NCBI RefSeq assembly: GCF_001426905.1
Contig: NZ_LMFQ01000001.1
Coordinates: forward strand, 248,001 to 312,000
Reading direction: 5' to 3'
From: Caulobacter sp. Root1455
GTDB taxonomy: Bacteria > Pseudomonadota > Alphaproteobacteria > Caulobacterales > Caulobacteraceae
Length of the DNA: 64,000 nt
In this document: piece by piece, positions 20,818-28,419 of the stretch
Layout of the letters: each line of letters begins with the position of its first letter
Numbering within the stretch: the first letter of the stretch is position 1
Program-made: the position numbers and the translations under genes
Notes under the pieces: generated by a model
Told to the model about the DNA's origin: nothing
Seen by the model: the letters and a program-made list of their open reading frames with translations, nothing else
Database searches by the model: none

Positions 20818-20870
20818 GGCGAGTTGAATCTCGCATTGCGCGCGATGGTTGTTCTTGTTATGTTCACGGA

Positions 20871-21101
20871 ATGACCGTGCCCATCGATCGTACGCCCCGC
20901 ATTGGAAAAGCCGCGCGCAACGAAGCGCGCAAGGCGATCGCGACGACGGCCAATGCGCTGTCGATCACCTTGCTGGTCACGCTCTGGCTGCAGCCGATGC
21001 TGTCCGGGCGCGCCGCGGGCTTCGCGGGCCCGGGCGCCCTCGCCGGATTCATTGCGCTCCAAGCCCTCGCCCACTATGTTTTGAACAGAGTGGAGGACTG
21101 A
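20871..21101 (+). CDS. Small two-helix membrane protein (76 aa)
   Basis: 76 aa. A basic N-terminus (RTPRIGKAARNEARK) is followed by two hydrophobic helices (ALSITLLVTLWLQPML and ALAGFIALQALAHYVL). The inside-positive layout predicts an inner-membrane hairpin with the N-terminus in the cytoplasm. No family is recognised. The last codons contain the ribosome site GGAGG of the 31-aa gene that follows, so the two are coupled. Confidence 0.65.
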   Translation: MTVPIDRTPRIGKAARNEARKAIATTANALSITLLVTLWLQPMLSGRAAGFAGPGALAGFIALQALAHYVLNRVED

Positions 21102-21103
21102 AC

Positions 21104-21199
21104 ATGGATCCGGTCATCTACATGGTCGTGATCGCGTTGCTGGGCGCTGGACTAGCCGTCGCGGTCTCTTGGGTCGTCGGCAAGCTCTTTCGGCGCTGA
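21104..21199 (+). CDS. Very small single-helix membrane protein (31 aa)
   Basis: 31 aa, MDPVIYMVVIALLGAGLAVA then SWVVGKLFRR. It is one transmembrane helix with a positive C-terminal tail. GGAGG lies eight bases before the ATG, inside the end of the preceding gene. The tight spacing and good ribosome site support real translation in an operon with the 76-aa protein. Confidence 0.6.
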   Translation: MDPVIYMVVIALLGAGLAVAVSWVVGKLFRR

Positions 21200-21209
21200 C
21201 GCCGCTCCC

Positions 21210-21926
21210 TTGATCCTCGCCGTCCTCCAGGCCCGCATGGGTTCCGAACGCCTGCCGGGGCGGCCGTCGATGCCGCTGGCCCGGGCGCCCCTGATCGTGC
21301 GCCAGATCGAGCGGATGGCGCGGGCCCTGCGCATTGACGAAATCGTCGTCTCCACCACCACCGACCCCGCCGACGACGTGCTGGAGGCCGTGGTCCGCCG
21401 CGAGGCGATCGCCGTCCATCGCGGCCCGCCCCAGGACGAGCTGGCCAGGCTGGCCGGGGCCCTGGCCGCTTATCCCGCCGACCACGTGGTGGGGGTGGGC
21501 GACGACAGCCCGCTGATCGATCCCGAGCTGATCGACGCGACCGTCGACCTGCACCTGTCCGAACAGGCCGACCACACCACCAACCGCTCGCCCGGCGCGG
21601 CCTATCCGGCCGGACAGGGGGTCGAGGTGATCACCGCCGACGGCCTGCGCCGCCTGGCGGCCGAGAGCGCGGCCCTGCGGTTGCGAGCCGGCGACGCGCC
21701 CGAGGCCCCGCCGCCGCCCGTCCGCTGGTCGTCCCTGGCCCTGCTGGCCCAGCCCGACCAGGGCGAGGTGCGCTGGGCGGTCGAGGGCCCGGCCGACTAC
21801 GCCTTCGTGGCGGCGGTCTATGACGCCCTCTATCCGGTCAACCGCGCCTTCACCTCTGACGACGTGCGGGCGCTGCTGGCGCGACGTCCGGACCTGGCGA
21901 CGTTCGGGGGGGTGAGGCGGCTGTGA
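21210..21926 (+). CDS. SpsF-type cytidylyltransferase (nonulosonic-acid activation)
   Basis: A 238-aa nucleotidyltransferase. The opening ILAVLQARMGSERLPGR is the SpsF signature (QARMGSxRLPGK-like). GDDSPLIDPELID is the acidic metal-binding segment. In caulobacters an SpsF-like protein near PseG and NeuB is proposed to activate pseudaminic acid as its CMP-sugar for flagellin glycosylation. That assignment is inferred here. The start must be TTG at 21210 to keep the first beta strand; no ATG or clear ribosome site precedes it. It is separated from pseG by a family A repeat. Confidence 0.78.
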   Translation: MILAVLQARMGSERLPGRPSMPLARAPLIVRQIERMARALRIDEIVVSTTTDPADDVLEAVVRREAIAVHRGPPQDELARLAGALAAYPADHVVGVGDDSPLIDPELIDATVDLHLSEQADHTTNRSPGAAYPAGQGVEVITADGLRRLAAESAALRLRAGDAPEAPPPPVRWSSLALLAQPDQGEVRWAVEGPADYAFVAAVYDALYPVNRAFTSDDVRALLARRPDLATFGGVRRL

Positions 21927-21961
21927 GGGTGTTTGTCAGCGATCTTCATCCACCCTTTCAG

Positions 21962-22092
21962 CCGTCATTCCCGCCCTTGTGGCGGGAACCCCTGGTTCAG
22001 CTGACGGTGAAGCGCCTTGGCGCGCCGGCGCGCCACACTCCGGCCCTTGCGGCGGACAGAGGGTTTCCCGCCACAAGGGCGGGAATGACGGC
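21962..22092. repeat. Inverted-repeat element, family A, copy 3
   Basis: Forward copy with compensated arm changes: CCGTCATTCCCGCCCTTGTG on the left is matched exactly by CACAAGGGCGGGAATGACGG on the right. The changed bases still pair, which points to selection or copying that keeps the stem. It is inserted between the cytidylyltransferase and pseG. Confidence 0.9.
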
Positions 22093-22116
22093 TTTGAAGG
22101 CAGGGAGACGGCCGTG

Positions 22117-23184
22117 ATGAGCCCTCCGTCCCGCATCCTCTTCATCACCGACGCCGGCCCCAGCGTGGGCGGCGGGCACGTCATGCGCAGCCTGACCCTG
22201 GCTCGGGCGCTGCAGGACGCGGGCGCGAACTGCGTCTTCGTCACGACGCCAGCGGTGGCCACGGTGCTGGACGCGTTCGGCGCCGACGTCGCACGGATCG
22301 CAACGGACGAGGCCGCCCCCGCCGAGCTGACCGCGTTCGCGGCGCAACAGGCCCAGGCCTTCGACGCCGTGGTCATCGACCACTACGGCCTGTCCGCCCC
22401 CGACCACCGCGCCATCGCCGGCGGCCGCCCCACCCTGGTCATCGACGACCTGGCCGACCGTCCCCTGGCCGCCGACCTGGTGCTGGACTCCGGCCCGGCC
22501 CGCAAGGCGACGGACTATGACGGCCTGGTCCCGCCCCACGCCGAACTGCTGCTGGGCCCCAGCCACGCCCCCGTCCGCCCGGCCTTCGCGGCCCTGCGCA
22601 AGGCGGCCCTGGCCCGCCGGGCCGGCGCCCCGCCCGTGCGCCGCGTCCTGGTGTCGCTGGGCCTGACCGACGTGGGCGGGATCACCGGCCGGGTCGTGGA
22701 CCTGATGCTGTCGCTCCTCACGGAAAGGGGGACCGGCGAGGCCGTGCTGGACGTCGTTCTCGGCGCCGGCGCCCCCAGCCTGCCGGGCCTGCGCGACCTG
22801 GCCGCCCGCGAGCCGCGCCTGGCCCTGCACGTCGACAGCCAGGACATGCCGCGTCTGACGCTGGAGGCCGGCCTGGCCGTCGGGGCCGGCGGCTCGACCA
22901 GCTGGGAGCGCTGCGTCCTGGCCCTGCCGACCCTGCTGCTGGTGCTGGCCGCCAACCAGGGCGAGGCCAGCCAGGCCCTGGCCGGGGCCGACGCCGTCCT
23001 GGCCCTGGACGTCGCCGATCCGGACTTCGAGGCGGCCTTCGCGGACGCCTTTTCCCGGCTGCTGGCCGACCCGCTGCTGCGGGACCGCCTGTCGGCCGCC
23101 TCGGCGGCGGTCTGCGACGGCCGCGGCGCGGCGCGGGTGGCGGCGCATTTCCTGGACCTGATCGCGCGGGAGAAGGCTGGATAA
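22117..23184 (+). CDS. pseG: UDP-2,4-diacetamido-2,4,6-trideoxy-beta-L-altropyranose hydrolase
   Basis: A 355-aa GT-B-fold hydrolase that removes UDP in the pseudaminic acid pathway. The N-terminal motif TDAGPSVGGGHVMRSLTLAR with H21 is the PseG signature (DxGxxxGxGHxxR). VVIDHYGL and the C-terminal AVGAGGSTSWERCVLALP are typical nucleotide-sugar binding segments. In Caulobacter the equivalent gene is called flmD. The ATG at 22117 is chosen; the longer open frame upstream runs through the family A repeat and is not protein-like. Its natural partners here are the cytidylyltransferase upstream and pseI/neuB downstream. Confidence 0.86.
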   Translation: MSPPSRILFITDAGPSVGGGHVMRSLTLARALQDAGANCVFVTTPAVATVLDAFGADVARIATDEAAPAELTAFAAQQAQAFDAVVIDHYGLSAPDHRAIAGGRPTLVIDDLADRPLAADLVLDSGPARKATDYDGLVPPHAELLLGPSHAPVRPAFAALRKAALARRAGAPPVRRVLVSLGLTDVGGITGRVVDLMLSLLTERGTGEAVLDVVLGAGAPSLPGLRDLAAREPRLALHVDSQDMPRLTLEAGLAVGAGGSTSWERCVLALPTLLLVLAANQGEASQALAGADAVLALDVADPDFEAAFADAFSRLLADPLLRDRLSAASAAVCDGRGAARVAAHFLDLIAREKAG

Positions 23185-23231
23185 CGCCGTTCACCTATCC
23201 CATCTTGGCTGTAACCAAGGGGAGCGAACGC

Positions 23232-24086
23232 ATGAGCCAGACCCAATCCGTCGTCGTCACCGGCGCCTCCACCGGCATCGGCTGGGCCGTGGTCAAGGTG
23301 CTGACCCAGCGCGGCTTCCACGTGTTCGGCAGCGTGCGAAAGGCGGCCGACGCCGAGCGGTTGGTCGCCGCGTTCGGCGACAAGGTCACCCCTCTGCTCT
23401 TCGATGTCACCGACGAGGTCGCCGTGCGCGCGGCGGCGCGCAAGGTCGAGGCCACGCTGGACGGGCGACCCCTGGCCGGCCTGGTCAACAACGCCGGCAT
23501 CGCCGTGGCCGGCCCGCTGCTGCATCTGCCGATCGACGAGTGGCGCAAGCAGCTGGAGGTCAACCTGACCGGGGTGGTGATCGCCACCCAGGCCTTCGCG
23601 CCCCTAGTCGGGGCGCGGAAGCCGGCCGGGGGCAAGCCCGGCCGGATCGTCAACATCGGCTCGGTCGGCGGCCGCAACGCCAACCCGTTCATGGCCCCCT
23701 ACTGCACCAGCAAGTTCGGACTGGAGGGGATGTCGGAATCCCTGCGCCGCGAACTGCTGCCGTTCGGCGTCGACGTGATCGTGGTCGCTCCGGGCGCGGT
23801 GGCCACGCCGATCTGGGACAAGGCCGACGAGACCGACACCGCCGCCTACGCCAACACGGTCTACGCCCCGGCCCTGGACCGGCTGCGCGCCTACATGCTG
23901 TCGATCGGCAAGTCGGGCCTGCCGCCCGAACGGATCGGCGAGGCGGTCCACACCGCCCTGACCGTCGCCAGGCCCAAGGTCCGCTACACCATCACCCCGC
24001 AGCCGATGCAGATGCTGATGGCCGACCTCCTGCCCAAGCGGTCCCTGGACCGGATCGTCGGCAAGCGGCTGGGGCTGCTGCCCTAG
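23232..24086 (+). CDS. SDR-family oxidoreductase
   Basis: A 284-aa classical short-chain dehydrogenase. The cofactor loop is TGASTGIG (10-17), with NNAG at 86-89 and the catalytic S144 and Y157-x3-K161 (PYCTSKFG). The start at 23232 has GGGGAG about seven bases upstream. It lies between pseG and the convergent pseI, but nothing in the sequence ties it to sugar synthesis; a general alcohol/ketone reductase is equally possible. Confidence 0.9.
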   Translation: MSQTQSVVVTGASTGIGWAVVKVLTQRGFHVFGSVRKAADAERLVAAFGDKVTPLLFDVTDEVAVRAAARKVEATLDGRPLAGLVNNAGIAVAGPLLHLPIDEWRKQLEVNLTGVVIATQAFAPLVGARKPAGGKPGRIVNIGSVGGRNANPFMAPYCTSKFGLEGMSESLRRELLPFGVDVIVVAPGAVATPIWDKADETDTAAYANTVYAPALDRLRAYMLSIGKSGLPPERIGEAVHTALTVARPKVRYTITPQPMQMLMADLLPKRSLDRIVGKRLGLLP

Positions 24087-24220
24087 GTCCTCCCCCTTTG
24101 GGGGAGGTGTCGGCGAAGCCGACGGAGGGGGGAGTGATCGGCAAGCGGCCACAACCCGGATCGACGCCCCTAAGACTCCCCCCACCGGCCTTCGGCCGCC
24201 TCCCCCACAGGGGGAGGGGT
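24087..24220. repeat. Inverted-repeat element, family C, copy 2
   Basis: Begins directly after the SDR stop and ends two bases before the convergent pseI stop. Arms are CCTCCCCCTTTGGGGGAGG and CCTCCCCCACAGGGGGAGG, with inner arms GTCGGCGAAGCCGAC and GGCCTTCGGCC. As at 973, the copy fills the space between two converging genes. Confidence 0.82.
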
Positions 24221-24222
24221 CG

Positions 24223-25278
24223 CTACGACCCCACCATGTCCCAGGCCAGCGGCTCGCCGCGCTTCAGGGCGCGGGCGGCGGGCTTGCCCAGCACGGCTTC
24301 GTAGTCGGCGGGCGGCAGGCCGTTGCCGGGGCGGACCGAGCGGACATTGGCCTTGGTCAGGGTCTCGCCAGCCGCGACGTCGGCGGTGACGTACAGCGAG
24401 CGGCGGAACTGGCGGTTGCCGCGTTCCGAGCCCAGCAGGTCGTAATTGACGCCGCCCAGGGCCTTCCAGGCGTTCTTGGTGTCGTCGACCAGGGCGCGGA
24501 ACTCGGCCGGCTCCAGGCTGAAGGCCGCGTCGGGACCGCCGTCGGCCCTGGCCAGGGTGAAGTGCTTCTCGACCGCGCAGGCCCCCAGCGACACCGCCGC
24601 CACCGAGGCCGCCGTGCCCGGGGTGTGGTCCGACAGGCCGATCGGGCAGCCGAAGCGCGCGGCCATGTCGACGATGGTGCGAAGATTGGCATCTTCAAAT
24701 TGGGCTGGATAGGCGGACACGCAGTGCAGCAGCAGCACGCCCGCCGCGCCGGCGCTCAGGGCGGTGTCCAGCGCGGTCTGCATCTCCGCCAGGTTGGCCA
24801 TGCCCGTCGAGATGATCAGCGGCTTGCCCTGGCGGGCGGCGTAGCGGATCAGCGGCAGGTCAACGGCCTCGAACGAGGCGATCTTGTAGGCGGGGGCGTC
24901 CAGGCCGGACAACAGGTCGACGGCGGTCTCGTCGAACGGGCTGGAGAAGATCGTCACCCCCCGCTGGGCGGCCCGCTCGAAGATCGGCGCGTGCCATTCG
25001 TAGGGGGTCTGGGCCTCCTGGTAGAGCTCGTGCAGGCTGCGCCCGTCCCACAGGCCGCCGTGGATCTTGAACTCGGGGCGGTCGACGTCCAGCGTGATGG
25101 TGTCGGCGGTGTAGGTCTGCAGCTTGATGGCGTCGCAGCCGGTGTCGACGGCGGCGTCGACCATCTCCAGCGCGCGGTCCAGGCTGCCGTTGTGGTTGCC
25201 CGACAGTTCGCAGATCACATAGGGCTCGAAATCAGCGCCGATCTTGCGGCCGGCGATCTCGATGAAGGGGGCGGTCAT
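24223..25278 (-). CDS. pseI: Pseudaminic acid / N-acetylneuraminate synthase family
   Basis: A 351-aa NeuB-type synthase that condenses PEP with a 6-carbon amino sugar to make a nonulosonic acid. The TIM-barrel part has VICELSGNHNGSLDRALEMV, DAIKLQTYTADTITLD and IGLSDHTPGTAASVAAVSLG. The last ~65 residues form the SAF antifreeze-like domain (RRSLYVTADVAAGETLT). The pattern ICELSGNHNGS fits PseI/NeuB. With PseG and the SpsF-like enzyme nearby on the other strand, pseudaminic acid for the flagellin is the likely product. The annotation could also be neuB. Confidence 0.88.
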   Translation of the reverse strand: MTAPFIEIAGRKIGADFEPYVICELSGNHNGSLDRALEMVDAAVDTGCDAIKLQTYTADTITLDVDRPEFKIHGGLWDGRSLHELYQEAQTPYEWHAPIFERAAQRGVTIFSSPFDETAVDLLSGLDAPAYKIASFEAVDLPLIRYAARQGKPLIISTGMANLAEMQTALDTALSAGAAGVLLLHCVSAYPAQFEDANLRTIVDMAARFGCPIGLSDHTPGTAASVAAVSLGACAVEKHFTLARADGGPDAAFSLEPAEFRALVDDTKNAWKALGGVNYDLLGSERGNRQFRRSLYVTADVAAGETLTKANVRSVRPGNGLPPADYEAVLGKPAARALKRGEPLAWDMVGS

Positions 25279-25362
25279 GGGCGGGGGCTCGTGGGGCTTT
25301 TGCCCATATTAACCCTGAAATCGTGGACGAGGCGTTGATCGCCTTTCTTCGTGGCTCACGCC

Positions 25363-25492
25363 CTTGCCCCCTACGGGTCGCTACGCGACCGTCTTCCCCC
25401 ATAGGGGGAAGAGGAGCCCGCCGCCGACGCGGTGCGCGTCCTCCGCCCCCTATGGGGGCGGACAGGCGGCGAGGCCGCCAGGTGGGGGCAAG
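25363..25492. repeat. Inverted-repeat element, family C-like, copy 3
   Basis: Diverged relative of family C. Ends are CTTGCCCCCTA and GGTGGGGGCAAG. Inner arms are GGGTCGCTACGCGACC, CCCCCATAGGGGG and CCCCCTATGGGGG. It lies in the 303-bp gap between divergent pseI and trxB, so it must sit close to or between their promoters. Confidence 0.72.
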
Positions 25493-25581
25493 TGGGTGAA
25501 CCGCTTTCCCCCTCCAGAACCGTCCGCAAAACCGTCCGGACGCCATCGCGCCCGAGCGGAATCGGCCCTATATCTGCGCCT

Positions 25582-26589
25582 ATGTCGACTCCCGAACCCC
25601 GCCACACCCGTTGCCTGATCATTGGATCGGGTCCCGCCGGCTACACCGCCGCCATCTACGCCGCCCGCGCGCTGCTGAAGCCCGTGCTGATCGCCGGCAT
25701 CCAGCCGGGCGGCCAGCTGACCATCACCACCGACGTCGAGAACTATCCGGGCTTCGCCGACGTCATCCAGGGCCCCTGGCTGATGGATCAGATGAAGGCC
25801 CAGGCCGAGCACGTGGGCACCGAGTTCGTCGGCGACATCGTGCTGTCGGCCGACCTGTCCAAGCGCCCGTTCCACATCACCACCGACAGCGGCCAGGACT
25901 GGTTCGCCGAAACCCTGATCATCGCCACCGGCGCCCAGGCCAAGTGGCTGGGCCTGGAGAGCGAGAGCAAGTTCCAGGGCTTCGGCGTGTCGGCCTGCGC
26001 CACCTGCGACGGCTTCTTCTACCGCAACAAGGACGTGGTCGTGGTCGGCGGCGGCAACACCGCCGTGGAGGAAGCCCTGTTCCTGACCAGCTTCGCCAGC
26101 AAGGTCACGCTCGTCCACCGCAAGGATGAGCTGCGGGCCGAGATGATCCTGCAGGAGCGCCTGATGGCCCACCCCAAGATCGAGGTGATCTGGGACAGCG
26201 CCATCGACGAGGTCCTGGGCGACTCCGATCCGATGGGCGTCACCGGCGTGCGGCTGAAGAACGTCAAGACCGGCGAGACCACGAACGTGGCCTGCGACGG
26301 CGTGTTCATCGCCATCGGCCACGCCCCGTCGTCGGAGCTGTTCAAGGACCAGCTGGAGACCCACGCCGGCGGCTATCTGTCGGTCAAGCCGGGCACGACC
26401 TCCACCGCCGTGGCCGGCGTCTACGCGGCCGGCGACGTCACCGACGACATCTACCGCCAGGCGGTGACCGCGGCCGGCATGGGCTGCATGGCCGCCCTGG
26501 AGGCCGTGCGCTTCCTGGCCGAGGAAGACCACAAGAAGGCCCACCACCCGATCAGCCACCACGAGGCCGAGAAGATCGGCGTCTGGTAG
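25582..26589 (+). CDS. trxB: Thioredoxin-disulfide reductase
   Basis: A 335-aa flavoenzyme that reduces thioredoxin with NADPH. It has the FAD loop GSGPAG (15-20), the redox pair C139-A-T-C142 followed by DGFF, the NADPH loop VVGGGNTAVEEA, and the second FAD motif YAAGDVTDDIYRQ. The ATG at 25582 gives the usual length; the frame extends upstream into the repeat. It converges on the SleB gene with a 19-bp gap. Confidence 0.95.
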   Translation: MSTPEPRHTRCLIIGSGPAGYTAAIYAARALLKPVLIAGIQPGGQLTITTDVENYPGFADVIQGPWLMDQMKAQAEHVGTEFVGDIVLSADLSKRPFHITTDSGQDWFAETLIIATGAQAKWLGLESESKFQGFGVSACATCDGFFYRNKDVVVVGGGNTAVEEALFLTSFASKVTLVHRKDELRAEMILQERLMAHPKIEVIWDSAIDEVLGDSDPMGVTGVRLKNVKTGETTNVACDGVFIAIGHAPSSELFKDQLETHAGGYLSVKPGTTSTAVAGVYAAGDVTDDIYRQAVTAAGMGCMAALEAVRFLAEEDHKKAHHPISHHEAEKIGVW

Positions 26590-26608
26590 GGCCGGTCCGC
26601 TCCAGACC

Positions 26609-27847
26609 CTAGAAGCCCCAGTTCAGCGGCTCGACCAGCTCCTTGGGCTTGCGCTGCGGCGGGGGCGGCGGAGGCGGCGGCTGATTGGCCTCGACGGGCT
26701 TGACCGTGGTGTCGACCACCGGGGCCTCCAGCGCGCCCAGCGCCTTGTTGATCTTCTCGATCTCTTCCGGCGTCGGCAGGCGGCGGCCGCCGCGCATGGC
26801 CGCGCCGGGGTCGCCGGTCATCGGCGGCAGGATCTCGACCACGCCCTCGGGGCTGACGATCTTGGCCGGCTCGCCGGTCGCCACCGGCAGGATTCCGCCC
26901 GTCGCGGCCATGGCGGCCATCGAGCCCGGCGGCGCGGCTTCCAGCGTGCGCGGATCGGCGCCCATCAGGATGTCGGCCGACAGGGTCTCGTCGCCCGAAT
27001 AGCGCCCCTTGAACGCCTTCTGGGCGCCCGACGGTCCGGTCCAGCGATAGAAGACGTGGGCGCCCAGGGTGCGCAGCTTGACCAGGGTCGGCGCCCAGTA
27101 CGGATAGACGTAGTCGGCGTGGTAGTGGGTGGCGGACCCGACGTCCTTCATCACGAAGCCGGCCAGGGCCCGCTTGGCGACGATCTCGGCGTTGGCCCAG
27201 ATGACCGGGCTGATCGCCCGCTCCAGCGAGCCGTCGCAGGTGAAGCTGAACTGGCAGCCCGTGCCCCGGGCGGCGCCCTCGTAGATGACGCCGCAGATCG
27301 ACTTGGGATAGCCCGGGTGGCGCACCCGGTTGATCACGGTCTGGGCCACGGCCTGCTGGCCCGCCAGCGGTTCGAAGCCGGCCTCGAAATAGACCGCCTG
27401 GGTCATGCAGTGCAGGGCCTTGTCGCGTTCCGACTGGGCGCCCGTCAGCTTGAACGGCCGGGACGGCTCCAGCGCCAGCGGCGAGGCGGCCTTGAAGCCG
27501 TTGATCGCCCGGGCCTCCTCGAAGTCCGGCTCGCGGTCGCCCAGGCGGGGGATCAGGTGCAGGTCCAGCTTTTCCCAGCCTGGCGCCCGTCCCCAATAGT
27601 CCTTGTGCGGCCGGGGATCGTGGCGGCGGGCCAGGGCCAGCATCGCCGGGTCCATCTTGGCCAGGGCGGGGGCCAGGCCCGCGTCCGACAGCGTCTCCAC
27701 GACCGTGGTCAGGGCGCCGGTCCGCCCCGGGTCGGCCGGGGCTTGGGCCGCCCCGTACGCGGAGAACACGCCGAGGGCGACCACCGCCCCCGACGCCAAG
27801 ACCACCTGGGCGGCCGCGATGACCGTATATCGATCTAGGCCGGGCAC
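26609..27847 (-). CDS. SleB-type cell-wall hydrolase (paralogue 1)
   Basis: A 412-aa predicted exported or anchored hydrolase. One N-terminal hydrophobic helix (residues ~9-33) is followed by a variable region and the Hydrolase_2/SleB domain at ~145-260: AVYFEAGFEPLAGQQAVAQT, INRVRHPGYPKSICGVIYEG, GCQFSFTCDG, THYHADYVYPYWAP. The catalytic Glu position is E155. The usual EARGE reads EAGFE here. The C-terminal tail is Pro-rich. The start is GTG. It lies 16 bp downstream of dps on the same strand. A second copy of the family is at 46531. Confidence 0.86.
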   Translation of the reverse strand: MPGLDRYTVIAAAQVVLASGAVVALGVFSAYGAAQAPADPGRTGALTTVVETLSDAGLAPALAKMDPAMLALARRHDPRPHKDYWGRAPGWEKLDLHLIPRLGDREPDFEEARAINGFKAASPLALEPSRPFKLTGAQSERDKALHCMTQAVYFEAGFEPLAGQQAVAQTVINRVRHPGYPKSICGVIYEGAARGTGCQFSFTCDGSLERAISPVIWANAEIVAKRALAGFVMKDVGSATHYHADYVYPYWAPTLVKLRTLGAHVFYRWTGPSGAQKAFKGRYSGDETLSADILMGADPRTLEAAPPGSMAAMAATGGILPVATGEPAKIVSPEGVVEILPPMTGDPGAAMRGGRRLPTPEEIEKINKALGALEAPVVDTTVKPVEANQPPPPPPPPQRKPKELVEPLNWGF

Positions 27848-27863
27848 GCGCGGACCCAGCGGA

Positions 27864-28343
27864 TCACTTTCCGCCGAGCGTGGAGCGGATCATCCAGGCG
27901 TGTTTCTCGTGGGCCGCCAGGCGCTGGGTGTAGAGATCGGCGGTGGCCTCGTCGCCGGCCTCGTCGGCCGCCGCGAAGGCGTCGCGCAGGGTGGCGATCA
28001 CGGTCTGGTTGTCGGCCAGCAGTTCCTGGAACATGTCTTCCCACGCCTTCTCGGCGTCGCCGTCCTTGATGCTGGAGAGATTGCCGAAGGCGCCGTAGCC
28101 CATGGGGGCCAACTCGCCCAGCGCACGAATTCGCTCGGCGATCGCGTCAAGCGCCGTCCACGCCTCGGTGTACTGACCTTCCAGCAGCACGTGCAGCGCC
28201 TGGAAGTTCGGACCGCGTACGTTCCAGTGATAGCCGTGGGTCTTCAGATACAGGGCGTAGCTGTCGGCCAGAACCTTGTTCAGGCCGGCGACGATGTCGG
28301 CGCGCTGTTTCGTCGTGAAGCCGGTGTTCAGGTTCGCAGCCAT
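27864..28343 (-). CDS. dps: Dps-family DNA-binding ferritin
   Basis: A 159-aa miniferritin that stores iron and protects DNA during starvation and peroxide stress. The inter-subunit ferroxidase residues are present: H39 (GYHWNV), H51 (LHVLLEGQY), D66 and E70 (DAIAERIRALG). Three start codons stack (TTG-ATG-ATG); the ATG at 28343 has the best distance from GGGAG. No Fur- or OxyR-like palindrome was seen. It is divergent from the hybrid kinase. Confidence 0.94.
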   Translation of the reverse strand: MAANLNTGFTTKQRADIVAGLNKVLADSYALYLKTHGYHWNVRGPNFQALHVLLEGQYTEAWTALDAIAERIRALGELAPMGYGAFGNLSSIKDGDAEKAWEDMFQELLADNQTVIATLRDAFAAADEAGDEATADLYTQRLAAHEKHAWMIRSTLGGK

Positions 28344-28419
28344 CATCAATCTCCCGTGTTGCGTGTCCTAGGTAAGCGTGTCCATGTTCTTGGCAAGACG
28401 TATGTGCGCGTTGGAGCCC

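Noticed and set aside
21979..22116. Upstream extension of the pseG frame
   Set aside because: The extra residues come from the family A repeat; similar peptides appear wherever that repeat is open, so it is not real coding sequence.
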